A DNA stretch of 64,000 nucleotides from positions 372,001 to 436,000 of the forward strand of contig NZ_VIGW01000001.1 in NCBI RefSeq assembly GCF_007858435.1, in the 5' to 3' direction. Both the position numbers and the translations under genes were made by a program. This DNA comes from Tsukamurella asaccharolytica. GTDB lineage: Bacteria; Actinomycetota; Actinomycetes; Mycobacteriales; Mycobacteriaceae. The notes below the pieces were generated by a model that saw nothing but the letters and a program-made list of their open reading frames with translations, made no database searches and had not been told where the DNA came from. Shown in pieces: positions 8,351-17,252 of the stretch. Within the stretch, counting starts at the first letter, position 1. Each line of letters starts with the position of its first letter.

Positions 8351-9118
8351 TCATTCATCGTGGAAGGCGCCGTGCCGGCCGGCCCCGTCGGAGAAGCGGG
8401 TAGCGCCGTCGACGGCACCGTCGAGCAGCGACTGCAGGCCGTACCGGTACTCGATCCCGAGTGCCTCAGCCTCCGGTGCGGTCTCCGCCTCGAGCATCGA
8501 GAGCCGGTCGTTGCGCAGGCAGGTCTGCGGGAAGCCGGCGAGCTGCCGACCCAGTGCCACCGCGGCTTCCAGGGCGGTTCCGGGTTCGACGGTGCGGTTG
8601 ACCAGGCCGATCGCCAATGCTTCCGCCGCGTCGACGGGCCGTCCCGTGAGGATCAGGTCCATCGCGCGGCTCGCCCCGATGAGGCGGGGCAAGCGCACGG
8701 TGCCGCCGTCGATGAGCGGCACGCCCCAGCGGCGGCAGAAGACGCCGAGGACCGCGTCGGTGGCCGCGACCCGCAGGTCCGACCAGATCGCGAGCTCGAG
8801 GCCGCCTGCCACCGCGTGCCCCTCGATGGCCGCGATGACCGGCTTGCCCAGCCGCAGCCGCGAGACGCCCATCGGCCCGTCCCCGTCGGGCTCCACCCGG
8901 TTCGGATCGCCGGCCGCGACGGCTTTGAGATCGGCTCCTGCGCAGAAGGTCCCACCGCGGCCGTGCAGCACGGCGACCGCGGCTTCCGGGTCGGCGTCGA
9001 ACGCCCGGAAGGCGTCGGCGAGCGCCTCGGCGGTGGCACGGTCGACGGCATTGCGCACGCTCGGCCGGTCGATCTCGACGACGGTGACCGGTCCCCGCCG
9101 GCTCACGACGACGCTCAC
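8351..9118 (-). CDS. Enoyl-CoA hydratase/isomerase family protein
   Basis: A 255-residue crotonase-fold protein. The oxyanion-hole segment FCAGADLKAV and IEGHAVAGGLELAIW are clear. The first catalytic glutamate position is in the GGLELA block; the second active-site block reads GVPLIDGGTVRLPRLIG, with Asp where hydratases have Glu, so it may not be a simple hydratase. Family activities include hydration, isomerisation and hydrolysis of acyl-CoA thioesters. It is divergent from the glutaryl-CoA-dehydrogenase-like gene across a 252-bp region and may act in the same acyl-CoA pathway. Confidence 0.88.
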   Translation of the reverse strand: MSVVVSRRGPVTVVEIDRPSVRNAVDRATAEALADAFRAFDADPEAAVAVLHGRGGTFCAGADLKAVAAGDPNRVEPDGDGPMGVSRLRLGKPVIAAIEGHAVAGGLELAIWSDLRVAATDAVLGVFCRRWGVPLIDGGTVRLPRLIGASRAMDLILTGRPVDAAEALAIGLVNRTVEPGTALEAAVALGRQLAGFPQTCLRNDRLSMLEAETAPEAEALGIEYRYGLQSLLDGAVDGATRFSDGAGRHGAFHDE

Positions 9119-9245
9119 GACGTAGTTCCGTGGACGGCGGCGTGCGCGGGTAGTTCCACGGTGGTCATTCCCATGGGTCTACCAGGTGCCGCGCACCGAT
9201 CCGGCGGGATGCCGAAATGACTCAGGAATTTTGGTGTGCGGTGAC

Positions 9246-9283
9246 GCACATTCGATGTGCAACGTTAGATCTGTCACATCTGC
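9246..9283. promoter_or_regulatory. Palindrome and shared motifs upstream of the second acyl-CoA dehydrogenase
   Basis: A perfect 15-bp palindrome GCACATTCGATGTGC lies at 9246-9260, followed by AGATCTG (9267-9273) and CACATCTGC (9275-9283). GATGTGCAA at 9254-9262 is the reverse complement of TTGCACATC at 6871-6879 in the AidB-like promoter. A TAGGTT box at 9295-9300 could be the -10 element. A common regulator of both dehydrogenases is inferred. Confidence 0.45.
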
Positions 9284-9370
9284 TGAGCGCAGGTTAGGTT
9301 TCTTCTACACGAGCACACGGGTGGAACAGGGTCTGTTTCTCCGAATCGCGCTACGGAAAGAGGAAGTCGG

Positions 9371-10633
9371 ATGACTACTATCGCGCAGCCTCGCGAGGAC
9401 GGACAGAACGAGACCGTCGTCCCGCCCACCCCGGAGATCTCCGCCGAGATCGGTCGGTACCGACACACGGACTTCTTCGACGTCAGCGACATTCTCACCG
9501 CCGAGGAGCGTGCGGTCCGCGACAAGGTCAGCACCTTCGTCGACGACAACATCCTGCCGGAGATCAACTACTACTGGGAGAACGCGGAGTTCCCGTTCGA
9601 TCTCGTCGCGCGCTGGGCGGAGCTCGGCCTCGTCGGGGGCAGCGTGAAGGGGTACGGCTCCCCCGGCCTGACACCCCTGGCCGAGGGATTGATCTCCATG
9701 CAGCTCGCCCGCGGTGACGGAAGCATGGCCCTGATCAACTCGGTGCACAGCGGAATGAACATGCACCTGATCGACCTGCTGGGCTCGGACGAGCAGAAGC
9801 AGCGCTGGTTACCCTCCATGGCGCGCTGCGAGAAGCTCAGCGCCTTCGCGCTGACCGAGCCGGCACACGGTTCGGACGTGGTCCGAATGGATACGCGAGC
9901 GCATCGCGAAGGTGACTACTGGGTGCTCAACGGAGCCAAGCGGTGGATCGGGCTGGGAACCTTCGCCGACCTCGTGCTGGTGTGGGCGCGCGACGAGGAC
10001 AACGGTGGCGTCGGGTGCTTCGTCATCGAGCGCGAGCGCGACGAAGAGGTTCCCGGATACACGGCCACGCCGATGGTGCGCAAGACCGCGATGCGCGCGA
10101 TGATCAACGCCGATATCACTCTCGAGAACGTGAAGGTTCCGGTCGAGAACCGGATCGCGGGTGCACACCAGTTCTCCGACGCCAGCCGGGCATTGACGAA
10201 GAGTCGTCAGTCGATCGCATGGGACGGGCTCGGGCACGCCATCGCCGCCTACGAATGCGCTTTGGCCTACGTCATGCAACGCGAGCAATTCGGAAAGCCC
10301 CTGGCGAAGTTTCAATTGATCCAGGACAAACTCGCCAATATGGTCGCCGATATCACCGGCATGCAAACGGTGTGCGTGCGCCTGGCGCAGCTCGAGGCCC
10401 AGGGCAAAGTGAAGATGGAGCAGGCGGCGCTGGCAAAGCTGAACACCGCGGCCGGCGCGCGGCGAGTGACTGCCATGGCTCGCGACATGCTCGGCGGTAA
10501 TGGCGTTCTGTTGGACTATCACGTCGCCCGACACCACTGCGATGTGGAGGGCTTGTACACCTTCGAGGGGACCGATACGGTGCAGTCGCTCATCGTCGGC
10601 CGTGCGGTCACGGGCATGTCCGCATTCGCCTGA
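9371..10633 (+). CDS. Acyl-CoA dehydrogenase, glutaryl-CoA dehydrogenase-like
   Basis: A 420-residue acyl-CoA dehydrogenase with SAFALTEPAHGSDV and LNGAKRWIGLGTFADL (FAD lobe), the REQFGKPLAKFQLIQ helix and DMLGGNGVLLDYHVARH. The catalytic base is Glu399 in YTFEGTDTVQSLIVGRAVTG, the arrangement typical of glutaryl-CoA dehydrogenases. The strict decarboxylating function cannot be decided from sequence; related branches act on isobutyryl- or other short acyl-CoAs, which would fit the nearby mmsB/mmsA genes. The ATG has a strong ribosome-binding site (aagaggaag). It ends before a strong hairpin shared with the convergent phasin-like gene. Confidence 0.9.
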   Translation: MTTIAQPREDGQNETVVPPTPEISAEIGRYRHTDFFDVSDILTAEERAVRDKVSTFVDDNILPEINYYWENAEFPFDLVARWAELGLVGGSVKGYGSPGLTPLAEGLISMQLARGDGSMALINSVHSGMNMHLIDLLGSDEQKQRWLPSMARCEKLSAFALTEPAHGSDVVRMDTRAHREGDYWVLNGAKRWIGLGTFADLVLVWARDEDNGGVGCFVIERERDEEVPGYTATPMVRKTAMRAMINADITLENVKVPVENRIAGAHQFSDASRALTKSRQSIAWDGLGHAIAAYECALAYVMQREQFGKPLAKFQLIQDKLANMVADITGMQTVCVRLAQLEAQGKVKMEQAALAKLNTAAGARRVTAMARDMLGGNGVLLDYHVARHHCDVEGLYTFEGTDTVQSLIVGRAVTGMSAFA

Positions 10634-10680
10634 GCCGCAACGCATCACCGTCGCGTCGAACAGCACCCTCCCACACACGA

Positions 10681-10715
10681 CCATTGCGTGACCCGACGTT
10701 CGAGTCACGCAATGG
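10681..10715. terminator. Bidirectional terminator hairpin
   Basis: Perfect 12-bp stem, CCATTGCGTGAC (10681-10692) with GTCACGCAATGG (10704-10715), and an 11-base loop, placed between two convergent genes. There is no T tract on either side, which is normal for actinobacteria. Confidence 0.8.
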
Positions 10716-10729
10716 CGGCAAACGGAGAT

Positions 10730-11020
10730 CTACTTGAGCACCTCGCGAGCGGCGGCGACGTAGGACTCGCTCACCGACTGAACGAACTTGGCGTGCGTCT
10801 CGGCGATGGCGGCGACCCAATCGAGCTGGCTGCGCTTAGCGGCGTTCTGTTCGAACTCGACCAGGTTGCGCAGCGCGTCCTCGTACGTGTCGAGCGAAGT
10901 GTTACCGGCGGCCTTGGCGGCGTCGATGATCTTCTCGTTCAGTTCGCGAATACGGGCGACGGCTTCGTCAACGGCCTTGCTTTCGACGACGGGGATGTTG
11001 GGGATCTGCGATGATGTCAT
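10730..11020 (-). CDS. Phasin-like granule-associated protein
   Basis: A 96-residue, entirely helical amphipathic protein (NEKIIDAAKAAGNTSLDTYE, LVEFEQNAAKRSQLDWVAAI, AETHAKFVQSVSESYVAAAR). Helices of this kind with VEFEQ and AxTxAxFV spacing are typical of phasins that coat PHA granules or lipid droplets. The ATG at 11020 is chosen because the peptide upstream of it (to 11149) is not phasin-like and crosses the promoter. Neighbouring phaZ and phaC genes support a PHA granule role. Base composition is visibly lower in GC than its neighbours in the flanking promoter. Confidence 0.75.
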   Translation of the reverse strand: MTSSQIPNIPVVESKAVDEAVARIRELNEKIIDAAKAAGNTSLDTYEDALRNLVEFEQNAAKRSQLDWVAAIAETHAKFVQSVSESYVAAAREVLK

Positions 11021-11053
11021 GAAAACGGCTCCAGTCCGGTTATTGGTTCGTAC

Positions 11054-11090
11054 GTTAGCAACGTTATCACGCCTCCAGCTAACTTGCAAG
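11054..11090. promoter_or_regulatory. Inverted repeats in the phasin/mmsB divergent promoter
   Basis: GTTAGC (11054-11059) and GCTAAC (11078-11083) form an inverted repeat with an 18-base spacer, and CTTGCAAG (11083-11090) is a perfect 8-bp palindrome. They lie 34-70 bases upstream of the phasin-like ATG in an AT-richer stretch. An operator for the nearby XRE or LysR regulator is possible; no direct evidence. Confidence 0.35.
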
Positions 11091-11168
11091 AGCTGATTTC
11101 CCTCTAATTCCGTGCGCACACCCGGGCGTACACCAATGGCGACCATCAATCCGACGGAAGGAAATGTA

Positions 11169-12083
11169 GTGGCAGGCGATCAGCGACCAGAGGAAACGAT
11201 CGGTTTCATCGGTATGGGACATATGGGACTGCCCATGGCGGCGAATCTCGTGCGGGCGGGCCGCCACGTCCTCGGCTTCGACCTCGTGCCCGCAGCGCGG
11301 GTGCGCGCGGCGGAAGCGGGGATCCGGGTCGTCGACGCCGTGACGGACGCCGCCGATGCATCCACCGTGATCACCATGCTGCCCAGTGGTGCGCACGTCC
11401 ACGATGCGTACGCGAGCGGACTCCTGGACGCCGCGCGACCCGGCACGATGTTCCTCGACTGCTCGACGATCTCGGTCGCCGACGCCGCACGCGCGCACGA
11501 CCTGGCCGTCGCCGCCGGCCACCGGTCCGTGGACGCGCCGGTGTCGGGCGGAGTGGGCGGTGCCGAGGCCGGCACGCTGTCGTTCATGGTCGGCGGAGAC
11601 CCCGCCGACCACGCTGCGGTGTCTCCGCTCCTGTCGGAGATGGGCGCGAAGATCTTCCATTGCGGACCGCCAGGATCGGGACAGGCCGCGAAGATCTGCA
11701 ACAACATGATCCTGGGCGTCAGTATGCTCGCCGTCAGCGAGGCGTTCGTCCTGGCGGAGAAGCTCGGGCTGGCGCATCAGGCGATGTTCGACGTCGTCGC
11801 GAGTTCCTCGGGGGCCTGCTGGTCGCTCACGTCGTACTGTCCGGTTCCCGGACCCGTTCCGACCAGCCCCGCGAACCACGACTACCGGCCGGGATTCGCC
11901 ACGGCGCTGATGGCGAAGGATCTCTCGCTCGCAGCCGAAGCTGTGCGTGCCAACGATGTCGACGGCCCGGTAGGACTTCTCGCCGAGGAGATCTACCGCC
12001 GGTACCGGGACGAATTCGGTGGCGGCGACGACTTCTCCGCGATCGTGACCGATATCAGAGCTCGCTCGGCGGGCGACTCCTGA
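11169..12083 (+). CDS. mmsB: 3-hydroxyisobutyrate dehydrogenase
   Basis: A 304-residue beta-hydroxyacid dehydrogenase. Seen: Rossmann motif GFIGMGHMGLPMA, the substrate block SVDAPVSGGVGGAEAGTL, and the catalytic lysine in GSGQAAKICNNM, then ALMAKDLSLAAEA. It oxidises 3-hydroxyisobutyrate to methylmalonate semialdehyde in valine catabolism. GTG 11169 is preferred over ATG 11112 because GGAAGGA lies just upstream and the extra residues are not conserved-looking. The gene for the next enzyme, mmsA, is about 3.5 kb downstream on the other strand, supporting the assignment over a tartronate or glyoxylate reductase. Confidence 0.87.
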   Translation: MAGDQRPEETIGFIGMGHMGLPMAANLVRAGRHVLGFDLVPAARVRAAEAGIRVVDAVTDAADASTVITMLPSGAHVHDAYASGLLDAARPGTMFLDCSTISVADAARAHDLAVAAGHRSVDAPVSGGVGGAEAGTLSFMVGGDPADHAAVSPLLSEMGAKIFHCGPPGSGQAAKICNNMILGVSMLAVSEAFVLAEKLGLAHQAMFDVVASSSGACWSLTSYCPVPGPVPTSPANHDYRPGFATALMAKDLSLAAEAVRANDVDGPVGLLAEEIYRRYRDEFGGGDDFSAIVTDIRARSAGDS

Positions 12084-12168
12084 CCGCGACAGGCGACCCA
12101 CGGCGCGGGGTGCCGTGCAGACCTCCACATGTCAACGCCGTCTTGCCGTGGCGGGGGCCGGGTGCGGG

Positions 12169-12174
12169 TACGCT
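12169..12174 (+). promoter_or_regulatory. -10 element of a probable leaderless XRE regulator transcript
   Basis: TACGCT, 7 bases, then GTG at 12182. No Shine-Dalgarno sequence precedes the start. Confidence 0.45.
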
Positions 12175-12181
12175 CAGCGAG

Positions 12182-12553
12182 GTGGGCAACGACCAGCCGC
12201 AGAGTGTCCTCGGCGCTCTGATTCGTCAGCAACGCGAAGTTGCGCGATTGTCGATGCGCCAGTTGTCCGAGGCCGCCGGGATCTCCAATCCCTATCTGTC
12301 CCAGATCGAGCGCGGGTTGCGATTCCCCTCCGAGACCGTTCTGGATGCGATCGCCACCTCACTGGACACCTCGACCGACGAGCTGATCCGACGCGCCGGC
12401 TTCGTCGAACGTCCGGACGACGACCCTCCCGATCTCACGCTGGAAGATGCGATACAGGCGGCGAGCGAGCTCACGGCGGCGCAGCGGCGAGCGATGTCCG
12501 AAATCTATCGGGGCTTCGTCGACGCGAACCTGATCCGTCGGACGCGGAACTGA
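12182..12553 (+). CDS. XRE-family regulator, lipid-droplet/PHA regulator type
   Basis: A 123-residue protein: an HTH_3 domain (residues about 10-65; LGALIRQQREVARLSMRQLS, AGISNPYLSQIERGLRFPS) and a short helical tail (TAAQRRAMSEIYRGFVD). The HTH is very like the small regulators found beside hbhA in mycobacteria and beside the lipid-droplet protein genes of Rhodococcus; those repress a granule-surface protein gene. Here a phasin-like gene lies 1.1 kb away, so by analogy it probably controls granule-protein expression. It ends 15 bp before the LysR gene and is likely cotranscribed with it. Confidence 0.85.
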   Translation: MGNDQPQSVLGALIRQQREVARLSMRQLSEAAGISNPYLSQIERGLRFPSETVLDAIATSLDTSTDELIRRAGFVERPDDDPPDLTLEDAIQAASELTAAQRRAMSEIYRGFVDANLIRRTRN

Positions 12554-12568
12554 AGTTCTGGAGGCAGT

Positions 12569-13468
12569 ATGCGCGCAGACGACCTGGTCATTCTGTTGGA
12601 GATCGCTCGCTGTGGCTCGATGGTCGGCGCAGCCTCCGCGCTCGGTCTCAATCACACCACCGTCTCGCGGCGGGTCTCCGCGCTGGAGGCGGACCTGCAC
12701 GCGCCGGTCCTGGTCCGCCGAGTGCAGGGCTGCGAACTCACCGAACTGGGCAGCCGACTCCTCACGTCGTGCGAACAGGTCGAGCGCGCACTGTCCGACG
12801 CCCGCGACGTCGCCGGCTCCCGGCCCCGCGAGCGCGATCTGGCCGGATTGGTCCGCGTCGCGACGACCCCCTCGTTCGGCACCCATTTCGTCGCCCCGCT
12901 GATGGCGGACCTCAAGCGGCTCTCCCCCGAGTTGACGGTCGAGATCGTCTCGCGAACCCGACTGGCCGCCCACGGGGTGGGCGCGGACATCGAGATCGGA
13001 GTAGGGGAGCCGGTCGCCGCGCGGCCGGGAGCGGAGAAGCTGACCGATTACCGCCTGGGCCTATACGCCTCCGAGGGTTTCGCCTCCGAATTCGGTCTGC
13101 CTCGAACCTTCGAGGAGCTCCAGGACTACCCGCTCATTTTCTACGTCGAATCGCTGCTGCGCGTAGGCGACCTGGATCGCCTGGCCAAGAGTCTGGGCAC
13201 GCACAAGGTCGCGTTCGCATCGACCAATGTCGAGGACCAGCGCATCGCCACGGTCGTGGGTGCGGGCATCGGACTCCTGCCGTCGTTCGTGGGCGAGGTC
13301 GAATCCAGTCTCGTCCGGGTACTGCCGGACCTCGTCGCGCCGACGCTCGACATCTGGGCGGCGCTCGCACCGCGCCAGCTACGACGGCCGGCCGCATCCG
13401 CTGTGCTCCAGGCGATTCGGGAGTCGGTCCGCGACCGCCATGCCGAGCTGATGCCCGTCAGCTGGTGA
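12569..13468 (+). CDS. LysR-family transcriptional regulator
   Basis: A 299-residue LTTR: N-terminal winged helix (residues 1-60; DLVILLEIARCGSMVGAASA, LGLNHTTVSRRVSALEADL) and a periplasmic-binding-like effector domain (VRVATTPSFGTHFVAPLMAD onward, GIGLLPSFVGE near residue 235). Strong GGAGG ribosome-binding site. It is convergent with phaZ, 21 bp apart, and follows the XRE regulator. LysR proteins usually control a neighbouring or divergent operon; the PHA/acyl-CoA block is the natural target, but the effector is unknown. Confidence 0.93.
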   Translation: MRADDLVILLEIARCGSMVGAASALGLNHTTVSRRVSALEADLHAPVLVRRVQGCELTELGSRLLTSCEQVERALSDARDVAGSRPRERDLAGLVRVATTPSFGTHFVAPLMADLKRLSPELTVEIVSRTRLAAHGVGADIEIGVGEPVAARPGAEKLTDYRLGLYASEGFASEFGLPRTFEELQDYPLIFYVESLLRVGDLDRLAKSLGTHKVAFASTNVEDQRIATVVGAGIGLLPSFVGEVESSLVRVLPDLVAPTLDIWAALAPRQLRRPAASAVLQAIRESVRDRHAELMPVSW

Positions 13469-13489
13469 ACCGATCCCGCCGTGCCCCAG

Positions 13490-14356
13490 CTATCCGCGCC
13501 GCCCGGTCCTGCGGTGCGGCGCCGGGCGGGCGCCCTCATCGAGGAAGTCCGTGATCACCGACACGGTCTCGTCGGCGCTCGACCGCAGGAAATAGTGGCC
13601 GTCGTGCATCACGTGGAGTCGGCCGCGGGGGATCAGTGCGGCCATGATCCGGGCGTTGACCAGCGGCACGATCGGATCGTCGTCTCCGGCGAGGATGAGC
13701 GTCGGCTGCCGCAGCAGGGGCATCAGCGGCAGGCTGCTCCATCCCAGGAGCGCGAGCTGCTGAAACAGGTAGCCGATGTGGCTGACGTCCGAGCGCACGG
13801 TCTCGAGTGGGTCGTCCTTGGCGACGCGGGCGCCGCCCCCATACAGGTCGCCCTGGATCCGGCGCGCGTACTCGGCGTCGTACAGTCGCCGCGGCGTGGC
13901 CACTCGTAAGAGGGTGGACAGGCGGGCGGGCACCATCGGGGTGCCGGGCATCGTCGCCGCCAGGACCAGCCGACGACACCGGTTCGGCTCCTGAAACGCC
14001 AACTGCTGAGCGAGCATCCCGCCCCACGAGAATCCGAAGACGTCGTACTTCGAGTAGCCGAGCTCTGCGAGCATGCACGCGGTGAGTCCCGCTGCCATCG
14101 CCATGGTGTAGGGATGGCGCGGCGACGGCGAGAGACCCGCCCCCGGGACGTCGAACAGGATCGTCTCGATTCCGTCGAGGCGTTCCGCCAGCGGCATCAA
14201 CAGTTCCATCCGGGCACCCAGACCGTTGCACATCACCATCGGTGTCCGGTCCGGATCGCCGCGCTTGATCGCATAGCGCACCCGATAGCACATGAGGTCT
14301 ACGTGATCGACGTGGAACGGTCCGTCATCACCGGCAACACCGTCAGCATGAGTCAT
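13490..14356 (-). CDS. phaZ: Intracellular poly(3-hydroxyalkanoate) depolymerase
   Basis: A 288-residue alpha/beta hydrolase closely resembling the PhaZ depolymerases of medium-chain PHA producers: NGLGARMELLMPLAERLDG, FDVPGAGLSPSPRHPY, the nucleophile elbow GFSWGG (Ser110), GDDDPIVPLVNARI (acid at 225-227) and DGHYFL (His254). It would release 3-hydroxyacids from stored polymer at the granule surface. ATG 14356 is chosen: GAGGGAAG lies just upstream, whereas upstream residues to 14437 are low-complexity. The presence of phaC and a phasin nearby supports this over a generic esterase. Confidence 0.88.
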   Translation of the reverse strand: MTHADGVAGDDGPFHVDHVDLMCYRVRYAIKRGDPDRTPMVMCNGLGARMELLMPLAERLDGIETILFDVPGAGLSPSPRHPYTMAMAAGLTACMLAELGYSKYDVFGFSWGGMLAQQLAFQEPNRCRRLVLAATMPGTPMVPARLSTLLRVATPRRLYDAEYARRIQGDLYGGGARVAKDDPLETVRSDVSHIGYLFQQLALLGWSSLPLMPLLRQPTLILAGDDDPIVPLVNARIMAALIPRGRLHVMHDGHYFLRSSADETVSVITDFLDEGARPAPHRRTGRRG

Positions 14357-14451
14357 ATGTCTTCCCTCGACTGTCAACACCACGGTCGGCGCAGCTGTCC
14401 GGGCATCCCCGCAGGGCGAGCCGCACCGGCGCCGCACGGTACCCCTCCCGG

Positions 14452-15546
14452 TCAGCCCCAGTCGCGGAGCACCTCATCGGTGTCCGCGCCCGCCCGGCCC
14501 GGTGGACGCGGGCGGCCCGGCGCGGTCCGAGAGAAGCGGGGCGCGGGGGACGGGAACAGCGAGCCGCCCTCCTCGTAGAAGGCACCGCGTTCGGCGATCT
14601 GCGGTTCGGACTGCACTTCGCCGAACGTGAGAACCGGTGAGACACAGGCATCGGTGCCCGCGAACACGGCGCTCCACGCATCGCGATCGCGGGATGCGAA
14701 GGCCTGCGTCAACACGGCCCGCAGCTCGGGCCACCGGCTGCGGTCGTTCTGCCCCGGCAGCTCGACGGGGTCGAGTCCGAGGCCGTCGAGCAGCGCAGCG
14801 TAAAACTGCGGTTCGATGGCTCCTACGGCCACATAGCGGCCGTCCGCGCACTCGTAGGTGTCGTAGTACGGGGCGCCGCCGTCGAGCATGTTGCTTCCTC
14901 GCTCATCCGACCACGTGCCGGCCGCTCGCATCGCCCACGTCATCTGGGTCAGGACGCTGGAGCCGTCGATCATCGCTGCGTCGACGACCTGCCCCGTGCC
15001 CGAGCGTCCCCGCTCCCACAGTGCGGCAAGGATTCCGACCAGCAGGAACATCGAACCGCCGCCGAAGTCCCCGGCGAGGTTGAGCGGCGGTACGGGGCGT
15101 TCACCGGCGCGACCGATGGCGTGCAGGAGACCGCCCACCGAGATGTAGTTGATGTCGTGGCCGGCCTGCAGCGCCCGCGGCCCGGTCTGCCCCCAGCCGG
15201 TGATCCGACCGTAGACCAGCGCGGGGTTGACGGCCGCGCAGTCGTCCGGGCCGAGGCCGAGCCGTTCGGTCACTCCGGGCCGGTATCCCTCGATCAGGAC
15301 GTCGGCCTTCTTCACCAGCCGCAGCACGAGGTCACGACCCTCGTCGGTCTTGAGGTTCGCCGCGACCGAGCGACGATTCCGCAGCATCGCGTCGGGCTTA
15401 CCACCCGCGACGTCCACCGCGGTGCTCGCCGGACGTTCGACTCGGACGACGTCCGCGCCCAGGTCGCCGAGAATCATCGCTGCGTGCGGTCCCGGGCCGA
15501 TCGACCCGAGTTCGACGACTCGCAGCCCTTCCAGTGGTCCTACCAT
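14452..15546 (-). CDS. Alpha-methylacyl-CoA racemase (CaiB/BaiF superfamily)
   Basis: A 364-residue family III CoA-transferase-fold protein. The catalytic residues of M. tuberculosis MCR (His126, Asp156, Glu241) align with His130 in GHDINYIS, Asp160 in LAGDFGGGS and Glu245 in GAIEPQFY, with the same spacing, so racemase rather than CoA-transferase activity is expected. It epimerises 2-methyl-branched acyl-CoAs so that they can be oxidised. It lies between phaZ and mmsA on the same strand, fitting branched-chain acyl-CoA use. Confidence 0.9.
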   Translation of the reverse strand: MVGPLEGLRVVELGSIGPGPHAAMILGDLGADVVRVERPASTAVDVAGGKPDAMLRNRRSVAANLKTDEGRDLVLRLVKKADVLIEGYRPGVTERLGLGPDDCAAVNPALVYGRITGWGQTGPRALQAGHDINYISVGGLLHAIGRAGERPVPPLNLAGDFGGGSMFLLVGILAALWERGRSGTGQVVDAAMIDGSSVLTQMTWAMRAAGTWSDERGSNMLDGGAPYYDTYECADGRYVAVGAIEPQFYAALLDGLGLDPVELPGQNDRSRWPELRAVLTQAFASRDRDAWSAVFAGTDACVSPVLTFGEVQSEPQIAERGAFYEEGGSLFPSPAPRFSRTAPGRPRPPGRAGADTDEVLRDWG

Positions 15547-15628
15547 CTCCGACTCCTCAACCTCGGGTCTCCGGGTGACTTCCTTTGCCGTGTAACGTTT
15601 GCCGGCGATCGCGCCGAACGCCCACCGA

Positions 15629-17107
15629 TCAATTGGGGCGGAAGCCGAAGTCGGTGCCGCTGACGCTGTCCCACCGCGACGTGATGTACTTCGGCCGGGT
15701 GTAGAACGACCAGGACGCGTTGTTCAGGCCGGTGTCACCGAACGCCGAGCTCTTCCAGCCCTGCACCGCGTACGCCGCGACGGGCACCGGAATGGCGACG
15801 TTGACGCCGACCATGCCGGCGGACACGCGGTGCTCGAACGCCGCGACGGCGGCCCCGTCCTGGGTGAAGATCGATGCGCCGTTGCCGTATTGATGGTTCT
15901 TGATGAGCTCGAGCGCCTCGTCGAGGGTGTCCACGCGGTGCACCACCAGCACCGGTCCGAACAATTCCTCCTGGTAGGCCGGGGACGTGAGGGCCACGTC
16001 GGTCAGCACCGTCGGACCGACGAAGTACCCGTCCTCGAAGTCCGGAACCTGCACCGTGCTGCGATCGACCACGGCCCTGGCGCCGTCGGCGATCGCGGCC
16101 TTCACCGAGGATCGGATTCGCTCCTGCGCAGCGCGGCTGACCACGGGTCCGACCTCGGTGCCGTCGGTGATGCCGGCGCCGACGCGGATCCTGTTGGCCC
16201 GTTCGGCCACCTTCTCGAGGATCGGCTCCGCGGTGGGGCCGACGATCACGGCGACCGAGATCGCCATACAGCGCTGACCCGCCGCGCCGAACGCGGACGA
16301 TGCCAGTTGATCGGCCACCACCTCGGTATCCGCATCGGGCATGACGACCATGTGATTCTTCGCCCCGCCGAAGGTCTGGACCCGCTTGCCCGCAGCCGCT
16401 GCGCGCGCGTAGACCTGCTGCGCCACCCGGCTCGAGCCGACGAACGACACGGCCTGCGTACGCGGGTCGTCGATGAGCTGTTCGACGGTCTCCTGGCGTC
16501 CGTTCACCACGTTCATCACGCCGTCGGGCAGGCCGGCTTCCGTGAGCAACTCGGCGATCCGGATGCACACGCCGGGGTCCTGCTCGCTGGGTTTCCAGAT
16601 GAAACAGTTGCCGGCCGCAAGGGCGACCGACGCCATCATCAGCCCCATCATCGCTGGGAAGTTGAAGGGCGTGATCCCCAGGCAGACACCGACCGGGTGC
16701 AGCACCGACTTCGTGTCGATGTTCGGCCCGGTCTGCAGCGATGTCCGACCGTGGACCAGGGCGGGCCCCCCACAGGCCAATTCGATGGAGTCCACCGCTC
16801 GGCCGACCTCGCCGGCGGCGTCGTCGAGGGTCTTACCGTGCTCGGCCGTGATGAGCGCGGCGAGCTCGGTCCGGTGTTCGATCATCAGGTCGCGGAACCG
16901 GTACAACACCGCGGCGCGCTTCGACAGCGGAGTCAGTGCCCAGCCGTCGAACGCTGCTGCGGCGGCGGCGAGTGCCGCATCGACCGTCGCCGGATCGGCG
17001 GCGTCGACCGTGGCGACGGGCCGATCGGTCGCGGGGTCGAGTACATCGATCGAATCGCCACTGCCGGAGACCTTCGCTCCGTTGATCCAGTGTGGGATGG
17101 AACGCAT
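15629..17107 (-). CDS. mmsA: Methylmalonate-semialdehyde dehydrogenase (CoA-acylating)
   Basis: A 492-residue aldehyde dehydrogenase with catalytic Cys280 in GQRCMAIS and the GGAKNHMVV segment in place of the usual catalytic glutamate, the signature of CoA-acylating MMSDH. Other blocks: [19 protein letters not shown] and [16 protein letters not shown]. It converts methylmalonate semialdehyde with CoA and NAD+ to propionyl-CoA and CO2, finishing valine degradation. Propionyl-CoA is also the precursor of odd-chain PHA monomers. It is followed by the racemase gene and preceded by an enoyl-CoA hydratase gene on the same strand. Confidence 0.94.
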   Translation of the reverse strand: MRSIPHWINGAKVSGSGDSIDVLDPATDRPVATVDAADPATVDAALAAAAAAFDGWALTPLSKRAAVLYRFRDLMIEHRTELAALITAEHGKTLDDAAGEVGRAVDSIELACGGPALVHGRTSLQTGPNIDTKSVLHPVGVCLGITPFNFPAMMGLMMASVALAAGNCFIWKPSEQDPGVCIRIAELLTEAGLPDGVMNVVNGRQETVEQLIDDPRTQAVSFVGSSRVAQQVYARAAAAGKRVQTFGGAKNHMVVMPDADTEVVADQLASSAFGAAGQRCMAISVAVIVGPTAEPILEKVAERANRIRVGAGITDGTEVGPVVSRAAQERIRSSVKAAIADGARAVVDRSTVQVPDFEDGYFVGPTVLTDVALTSPAYQEELFGPVLVVHRVDTLDEALELIKNHQYGNGASIFTQDGAAVAAFEHRVSAGMVGVNVAIPVPVAAYAVQGWKSSAFGDTGLNNASWSFYTRPKYITSRWDSVSGTDFGFRPN

Positions 17108-17252
17108 GTGCTATGCCTTTCTGTCGGACGATCGTGGCGGCGAGAGGAGGATCGGCAGGATCCCCGACGCGCGCGGGCGCGGCGGGTTCGTGCCGTCGCC
17201 ACGGTCGGCGGTGAGTGCCTCGGTGGTGATCAGCGTGCGGGCGTCGCGGCAT

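Noticed and set aside
13469-13489. Terminator between the LysR gene and phaZ
   Set aside because: The 21-bp gap holds no inverted repeat; termination must lie within a gene or be factor-dependent.
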